Shown here: one piece after another, positions 58,065 to 64,000 of the stretch | Position numbering within the stretch: the first letter of the stretch is position 1 | How the letters are laid out: each line of letters begins with the position of its first letter | NCBI GenBank assembly: GCA_029531795.1 | Contig: JAPEIS010000003.1 | Location: 2,976,001-3,040,000 of the forward strand | Source of the DNA: Sclerotinia nivalis | Taxonomy: Eukaryota; Ascomycota; Leotiomycetes; Helotiales; Sclerotiniaceae | Direction of reading: 5' to 3' | DNA: 64,000 nucleotides | The notes under the pieces: model-generated | What the model saw: only the letters and a program-made list of their open reading frames with translations | Told to the model about the DNA's origin: nothing | Databases searched by the model: none | Translations under genes and position numbers: made by a program

Positions 58065-58477
58065 GGTACAGCTGCCTATCTTGATATCTCCTGTAAATTT
58101 TGAGCGCAACTGAAAATACTATCATAATACATTTGTTTTATTGAATAATATTAACTTATATATCAGAATCGATAAAACAACAAAGTTTTGTCGGAATATT
58201 ATCGATTTGAAAAGTTGCCAATGACGATTAAAGATTTAACATTGTATAGTAGAACGCGTACTGATTTACGAAGGCTGGGAGAGGAAGTTTTGATGCATGT
58301 TCTCAAATAGCTGTGTCATGCATGTAATGTTACATGCATCCAGCACTGCCCCAACGGCCCAATAACTTTCAGTATGCACTTATATCATCAGCTGAACGAG
58401 GAAATGACATGCTACCTGAAAAAAACGTCGTCTCTATTTTTTCATCATTTCCTGGCTCAGTCAGGAACAAACTCACA
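58065..58477. promoter_or_regulatory. Divergent promoter region of module copy 2
   Basis: Between the A start (58064) and the preferred B start (58478), 413 bp; 269 bp if the upstream ATG at 58334 is used. Confidence 0.5.
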
Positions 58478-59977
58478 ATGGCTTTGGATTCTTCAAGCAC
58501 GATCCCAATTATTGCACGAAAATTCGGTCGAGAACTTGAAAGGATCGAACATCTTACCGATGCATGTCTGAGTTATCACAACCTCGGCAAAATTGGAGTA
58601 AGCTGTCAATTTCGACTCTCCAAGTCTAAATGGGGCGTGTTGAGAGACATTCAAAATCCAGCGGGGGTGATATATATGACCCTTGGGTTTGATCAACCAA
58701 AAGATTGCAAGTTATCGAGTGCTACGGTCTCAATCACCTTGAGAGAAAACGAACCAGGAAAAACTGGGAGAAAGAGACCCGGTAATGGATACATGTCGAA
58801 CAGCCTTCATATTACAGACCGATATGGTCCCAAGCAGCTGTCCGGGAAAGAGAGATTGATTTCAGTCAAGAAAAACCTTCATTTGATTCCGAATATCAAC
58901 ATTCTAGGAAATGGAGGTGGCGGGATCGGCCTAGATACATCAAATGAAGTAGTTTTCAGCAGTAGGTGGGTTTTCAATGGAAAGCTAAAGCCAGCGGCCC
59001 ACCCAACACTGAAGGGTCGTCATACGGCAGTATATAGGACATTAGAGTGGGAGCTCACAGAGAGTGACTTCGAGCTACAGACAACCCATAGCAATATGAT
59101 CCATACTGCATTTGCCTTCGAGCATGAAGGCAAGCCTTTCTATATGGATGTCAGCGTGAAAGGAAGATTGAAAAGCACGAAAGACGAGATCTTAAGACAT
59201 CTGAAGTTTTCGTCGGATCAAGACAAAAGCAGAGGTTCCACCTCAACGTTCATTCATCTCCCACGCGGGCACGGTAACAGCGTTCGTCTCGATGCGCTCG
59301 CTGACAGTCTCCCAAGATTGATGGAGATGGAAAATCTAGAAGCAGTGGCGACAGAAGTACCAGATGCACTGCCCGCTTCGGTTTATATGGAAGGGATCAC
59401 GGGAGCGGCGCCTGGCGAAAGAGTTGAGACGAGAAATTTTACACCTGCGACATCCGCTGAATCAAGCCGACCTACGCTTGTTGCAAGTTCCACTGAACGA
59501 GTTAAAGTTTACTCCGTACCCATGGATTCAAGGGTTTCCAATGTAGCTTCAACTGACCCGACCTATCCATCTGTTGAAAATCTTTCAAGGGCCCTTCTGA
59601 TGTTCACAGAAACGCCTCAAAATTCAACCAAACCCTCTGAACGGCTTCCGAAGAACATATTTTCACCACCATCACAGTCAGCAGCCGATCCACAAGATGG
59701 CTCACACTCAGAGAATGGATCATCCTGGTTTCGATCGGACACTACACTATTGGATGAGCAAGACGCGGAACAACAGGTAGACGACACGAGTTTGGCGAAA
59801 AATAAGGATATTCAGGACAGTTTGCTCTTGCTCTCAGAGTCGCCCTATCTCATGCTGCTCCTCAAGCTCTTGCTATGGTTGATAACAATTTTCGGAAAGA
59901 AGCAGAAGCCACTTGAAAAGCCGCTATCTTGTCGTGAAAATATCGATATTGAAGATTGCAAACTTGATCAAAACTAG
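58478..59977 (+). CDS. Module gene B (copy 2): beta-rich protein with C-terminal membrane anchor
   Basis: Single exon. The ATG at 58478 (context CACAATGG, 499 residues) is preferred to in-frame ATGs at 58334 and 58409 because the paralogue at 52687 aligns from this Met (MALDSS against MAVYNF). Residues 30-240 are the conserved core: RLSKSKWGVLRD, GVIYMTLGFDQPKDCKLSSA, SLHITDRYGPKQLSG, ILGNGGGGIGLD, RTLEWELTES and HTAFAFEHEGKPFYM. It looks like a beta-sandwich. A Ser/Pro/Thr-rich linker of about 200 residues follows, then one hydrophobic segment (LMLLLKLLLWLITIF, about 455-475) and a basic tail, which suggests a tail-anchored protein with the core in the cytosol. No enzyme motif. Function unknown; the divergent partner is gene A. 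Confidence 0.75.
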   Translation: MALDSSSTIPIIARKFGRELERIEHLTDACLSYHNLGKIGVSCQFRLSKSKWGVLRDIQNPAGVIYMTLGFDQPKDCKLSSATVSITLRENEPGKTGRKRPGNGYMSNSLHITDRYGPKQLSGKERLISVKKNLHLIPNINILGNGGGGIGLDTSNEVVFSSRWVFNGKLKPAAHPTLKGRHTAVYRTLEWELTESDFELQTTHSNMIHTAFAFEHEGKPFYMDVSVKGRLKSTKDEILRHLKFSSDQDKSRGSTSTFIHLPRGHGNSVRLDALADSLPRLMEMENLEAVATEVPDALPASVYMEGITGAAPGERVETRNFTPATSAESSRPTLVASSTERVKVYSVPMDSRVSNVASTDPTYPSVENLSRALLMFTETPQNSTKPSERLPKNIFSPPSQSAADPQDGSHSENGSSWFRSDTTLLDEQDAEQQVDDTSLAKNKDIQDSLLLLSESPYLMLLLKLLLWLITIFGKKQKPLEKPLSCRENIDIEDCKLDQN

Positions 59978-61288
59978 GTGACACGAGTGATCAGGAGGGG
60001 AGGAATTCAAATAGGTGGCTTTTTGTGCTGGAGCTAATCAGGGGGCGACAACATGATAGGATTAGCGTGGAGTTTGTTTGACGTCTCGAAAACCATGCAT
60101 TTTCAATATCAAAATGATCACAATTTTTCCTTCTCTGGTTTGTAAAAGCACTAATTCCAATAAATGTGGCTAATAAGTGTGGCTAACACGATCGCTGGTT
60201 ATCTTCCAATGATTATTCATATTCAGATAAAGCCCAGGAAAACTACATTCGTGCGAGCCTTCTTTAAAGATTATCCTGCGGCAGAATAGTCGTATAAATC
60301 ATTATATACTTGGCGAATCAATAAGAATTTACGATACAGGTTTGCAATAACAAGATAGACATACTGCAGCTGTTGAACGATCAAACTTCTTCAACAACAC
60401 CAACTTCCAAGCCGTCCAGACTGACTTGGGGGTTATGTATGCTGTGCTATGCAGAGGAATATGGCACAGCCATGATGGGGTCTTGGCCTATATCTTTCCA
60501 TGTCTAACGTTCATAGCCACCTTCACTTGCTGCGTCTTTCAAATCTACCCATCGTAAGCAAGCCGTTCATAGATGCACTAGATATCCAAAGGGGCAAACA
60601 ATTCCGATACGTTAGTCGCGATGCACCGAACATAATTTCTGGAGCCCGATGACCGCAAAATAAAACTCGCATCTCGCATGGTCGAAGTTGAGGGCTTAGG
60701 AATTGCCAAAAGGAAAATGGATATGCGTAGTCGCGTCTCAATCAAGGGTGGCAAAGATTTTGGTGATTTAATTTTTTCTTACAACATTTTACTTGTGTAT
60801 TATGTATTCTCGCTGCAAAGTTTGGGATTAAATAGAACTTCAACTGGTCGTCAAATCATTCCAAACACAGCATGTCCTTCTTTGACTATTTGACCACGCG
60901 CAATTCAAAGTGCCTGTAAGAGTATGTCAGGCTGTAGAGGTAAACCTCACTTCTCCTTTTCCCTTCGTTCACTGATGAATTTTCTATCATGATATTTAAA
61001 CACACGAGGCTGCAGTATGCCTATGTGGCTTAGATGTGGACATGCGAGCAAAATACGGCTGTGCATCAATACAGCCCATAGACCTTTCCACCACAAATGT
61101 AACCGTCTATTCGTCGCTGCCCGTTTAACAGCTTTAGAAAATGTACGATGACGTAATCACTATTTACACCAGTGATACCTCCATCTTATCTCCGTAACGA
61201 CACAACTTCTTAGGTACCTAGTATCCATTTTCCATCTCAGCCCCAACAATCAAAAACAACATCTTACAAAAAATCAAGCATAAAAATC
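59978..61288. other. Intergenic, no gene seen
   Basis: 1.3 kb; short unsupported frames. Confidence 0.5.
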
Positions 61289-62077
61289 ATGAAATCCGAA
61301 GAAACATACTCGCTCGGCTACAGCCCCGCAGTAGTCGACCGGCACTCCCTCCGCCGCGCCTCAACCTGCTGTTCCTATTTCCTCCCGCACCTAACCCCCA
61401 CATCCCGCATCCTCGATCTCGGTTGTGGACCCGGCTCTATCACAACAGATATCGCGTCACTTATACCTGAAGGCTCTATCACTGGTCTCGATGCCGGATC
61501 TTCAGTTATCGAGATCGCCAATGGAAAAGCAAATGAACTAGGCTTGAAAAATTGTAAATTCCAAGTAGGTGATGTGATGAAATTACCTTTTGAGGATGAG
61601 ACCTTTGATGTGGTGTATACGCATCAATTACTTATTCATTTACCGGATCCCGTGGGAGCTATTAGGGAAATGAGGAGAGTGTGTAAAGTCGGGGGATTGG
61701 TGGCGTGTAGGGAAAGTGATATGGGGGATGCTGTGTTTTATCCTTCTACATCTGGCTTGAAGAGATCTGTGGAGATAATGGAGGCGATGATTAAAGAGAA
61801 AGGTTCAGAGCCTCATGCTGGAAAGTTCTTGGGGAAGTGGGCTAGAGATGCGGGATTTGAAGAGGAGAAGGTAGTGGAGAGTTATAGTTATTTGATGCAG
61901 CCGAGTTGGAAGAATTCACTGATGACGGGTGATATTGGCGAGAATGCGGTGAGGTTGGAGGTTGTGGGGAGTAAAGAAGAAGTTGAAGACATGATTGGGG
62001 AGTGGGATACTTGGGAGAAAACGGAAGGGTGCTGGTGGAAGACCGGGTGTGGTGAAGTTGTTTGTTGGAAAACGTGA
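61289..62077 (+). CDS. Class I SAM-dependent methyltransferase
   Basis: Single exon, 262 residues, ATG at 61289. Rossmann-fold methyltransferase motifs in order: motif I ILDLGCGPGS (41-50), acidic post-I residue in GLDAGS, motif II/III GDVMKLPFEDETFDVVYTH (about 93-111) and motif VGGLVACRE near 138. Length and pattern fit the UbiE/COQ5-like Methyltransf_11/25 group, which includes small-molecule methyltransferases such as those in secondary metabolism. No secondary-metabolism genes are nearby, so the substrate is open. The codon composition turns more GC-rich at the 5' end. Convergent with the carrier gene. Confidence 0.85.
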   Translation: MKSEETYSLGYSPAVVDRHSLRRASTCCSYFLPHLTPTSRILDLGCGPGSITTDIASLIPEGSITGLDAGSSVIEIANGKANELGLKNCKFQVGDVMKLPFEDETFDVVYTHQLLIHLPDPVGAIREMRRVCKVGGLVACRESDMGDAVFYPSTSGLKRSVEIMEAMIKEKGSEPHAGKFLGKWARDAGFEEEKVVESYSYLMQPSWKNSLMTGDIGENAVRLEVVGSKEEVEDMIGEWDTWEKTEGCWWKTGCGEVVCWKT

Positions 62078-62251
62078 TTGGAGACATGGAAACTAATCCT
62101 CTGTTAACAGTAGAGACATTGTAACTTCTTAGAGCTTATATGGTACACCGATTCATATCTCGTCGAAACCCCAATTTTTGGGCATAATAGTTTACAACCA
62201 ATACAAATACAACATGTCCTGTAAATATCCTTCCCTCCTCAATTCCCTATC

Positions 62252-63267
62252 TTATTCCTCCCCCTCTCCACCCCACCACCTTGGCAAATAGAATCTAACA
62301 TTTTCATACACCAAAAACGTAACCCAAGTAGCTGGCAAAACCCTCACAACATTCGTCCCCAAACCCCTATAAAAACCCCTCCATCCCTCCTCTCTCCAAA
62401 CCTTCCCCACAACCCCTCTAATACCCCTCCCAAACCTCTCTTCTGCATCATAAGTCTGCAACCTACTTCTCACAACCTGATACGGATACGTTGCCGTCCC
62501 CGCAATAATTTTCGCTGAGCTACTTATTAAAAGCGTCGCCGTATTCCCTAATCTAACCTGAGAGTTTTCCCTATCACCCCTTAAAACTTGGTGTGAAATA
62601 TGATTGCGCCAAAAATTCTTCAGAGGCTCATAAACAGCAAATTGCACAGCTCCATGACTATTGCCCAATAAACTAACACCGACCCCTCTATAAAAACCCC
62701 GCAGTCCTTCATATTTCCATACATGTCTAGCGCCATGCCACATACTCTGATAAGCGCCCTTAGTTCCGCGATCCGAACTCAGCATTCGAGTTTTGAGTAC
62801 CCATATTGGATTTGTAGAGATGGTAATCATGATACCCGCCGCACCGGACGCGAAGAAATAGTCGAGGGGTGTAAGTGATGCATAATTGGAATTTGGGCTT
62901 TGATTGTGGAAAGAGCGGAGTGAGGATTCGAAGATGTTTTTGAAGTAGAAGAAGAGAGCCCAGCTGCTGGCATTTCCCGTCAGATTGGGGGTTAGGCCGC
63001 GGTAGAGACTTTGAAGAGGTTGAGGCTGTTGAGTTAGGCTGCGGAAGATGGTGAGGCCACTGGCTGGTGTGCGCGATGTACTGCGGTGAACTGGTGGGTG
63101 TTAGGAATATCCAATTTGTGAAGGAGAGGGAGGGGTATAAAGTTACTTTGTAATCGCGTTTTGATAACATCCAGGGGATGAACAGCTAGAGTAGATGCTG
63201 TACCGGCTGAGAGGCCAGCAATTGTCTCGACAAGCGCGGGGGAGATGCGCGCATGGTTTTCGGTCAT
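62252..63267 (-). CDS. FLX1: Mitochondrial carrier, FAD/folate type
   Basis: ATG at 63267. Exons 63267-63147 and 63090-62252; the 56-bp intron (GTAACT donor, TTCCTAACACC branch, CACCAG acceptor) splits codon 41 and gives KTRLQ-IHRS in frame; 319 residues. Three solute-carrier repeats with the PX[DE]xx[KR] signature: HPLDVIKTRLQ, NPIWVLKTRML and YPYQVVRSRLQ. Trp in the second signature and the YQVVRSRLQ third signature are typical of the SLC25A32/Flx1 branch. Yeast Flx1 moves FAD and human SLC25A32 moves folate or FAD across the inner mitochondrial membrane; the exact substrate here is inferred. The symbol is given by branch resemblance. Confidence 0.88.
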
Positions 63268-64000
63268 AAGTGAGGATTTATATTTATCATTGTGAAAGAT
63301 TGGAGTTGCGAGGGGCAATATATTTCACCCGATGACGAAAATGAAGCTTCATATTTTTCTGGGATTTGCCGAGGCGGGGGCAAATGAATTTTTTGGGATG
63401 AGCTTCACATTATACAGACGACAAAGGTTTTATTACTCAGACTTTCAACGGAAGATCAAGAGTGGGTTGATTTAGTAGTGGTGATTGCGCTTCTTGCGCT
63501 ATTGTACAATTATCTTCGTATGATATGTGAATGTATCCGCCATAAACATAAGCTCCCTGAGCATTTTATCATTCATGAACGCCTCATATGCCACAACCGT
63601 CATATCATCCTCTGCTTGATGCCAATGATCCATTTAAAGCCCAGTTTCTTCCCCTCATTCCTGCGCATCCATCTCAGCGTCGACTACTAAAACATTTCGA
63701 GTAATGGCTCATTATGGAGAGCTTATGCGAGAGGAGAAAGAAGTCTGTAAATGGGAATCAGCAAACGTTCTAGAGTTTTGAGGATTTGCGGGGTTACCAA
63801 CCTGACGATGGAAGGGCGAGGTTCGCTGCGGGTGTATCCTACTTTTATTAGTATGCATGTCTTTGCTTCATGTCGTTTGGTAATTCGTACCAAGGTAGAG
63901 GATCAATGGAAGGTAGCCACTGTAGATTATTAGCATGAGCCCAATACAACAGATCCAAATATCCTACTAATGGATAGCAACACGGGAATAGTCAATGAGC
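63268..64000. other. Intergenic, no gene seen
   Basis: Upstream region of the leftward carrier gene and unrecognised DNA to the window end. Confidence 0.5.

Noticed and set aside
1..64000. tRNA, rRNA, CRISPR arrays
   Set aside because: I saw no B-box-like GGTTCRANNCC with a matching fold, no rRNA and no spaced repeats; CRISPR is not expected in a fungal nuclear genome.

Overview
The window is nuclear DNA of a filamentous ascomycete. The evidence is short introns of about 48 to 100 bases with GTRNGT-type donors and CTAAC/CTRAY-type branch sites, fungal-type genes (dolichyl-diphosphatase, ITT1-like RBR ligase, fungal 7TM protein, F-box protein, APH-like kinases), AT-rich intergenic DNA and degenerate retroelements. 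The gene style suggests a leotiomycete such as Sclerotiniaceae, but that is a guess from general resemblance and was not tested.

Layout. 0-6 kb: a coiled-coil gene broken by a non-LTR (SINE-like) element, with a second, inverted copy of the same element 1.85 kb further on. 7-13 kb: a frameshifted low-complexity-tail gene and a secreted subtilisin (S8) protease. 15-18 kb: dolichyl-diphosphatase and an RBR E3 ligase, head to head. 19-24 kb: an NTF2/SnoaL-like gene and an APH-like gene, each carrying a single in-frame stop, then an intact F-box gene. 27-36 kb: a 7TM membrane protein and a vWA-domain protein. 37-41 kb: an intact APH-like kinase, a small protein with HWAL and NC motifs, and a solo LTR sitting inside a 22-bp minisatellite derived from the end of that small gene. 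41-49 kb: a heavily damaged repeat-protein pseudogene, a Cys-rich small gene with a possible early stop, and an NF-X1-like RING/membrane protein whose exon junction does not join in frame. 50-60 kb: the most unusual part, two tandem copies of a divergent two-gene module (gene A leftward, gene B rightward). One copy is apparently complete; the other has an eroded B gene. 61-64 kb: a class I methyltransferase and a mitochondrial carrier of the FAD/folate type, convergent.

Themes. (1) Unusually many genes carry one or a few inactivating lesions while the rest of the frame stays open, so they are young pseudogenes or assembly errors. Several stops are what a C-to-T change in CAA, CAG or CGA would give, which fits RIP-like or deamination mutation. 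(2) Retroelement insertions can be dated and bounded by exact target-site duplications. (3) The duplicated A/B module has no function I can recognise and is the best candidate for an undescribed system: homologous genes, same divergent arrangement, same intron position, variable tails and decay of one copy.
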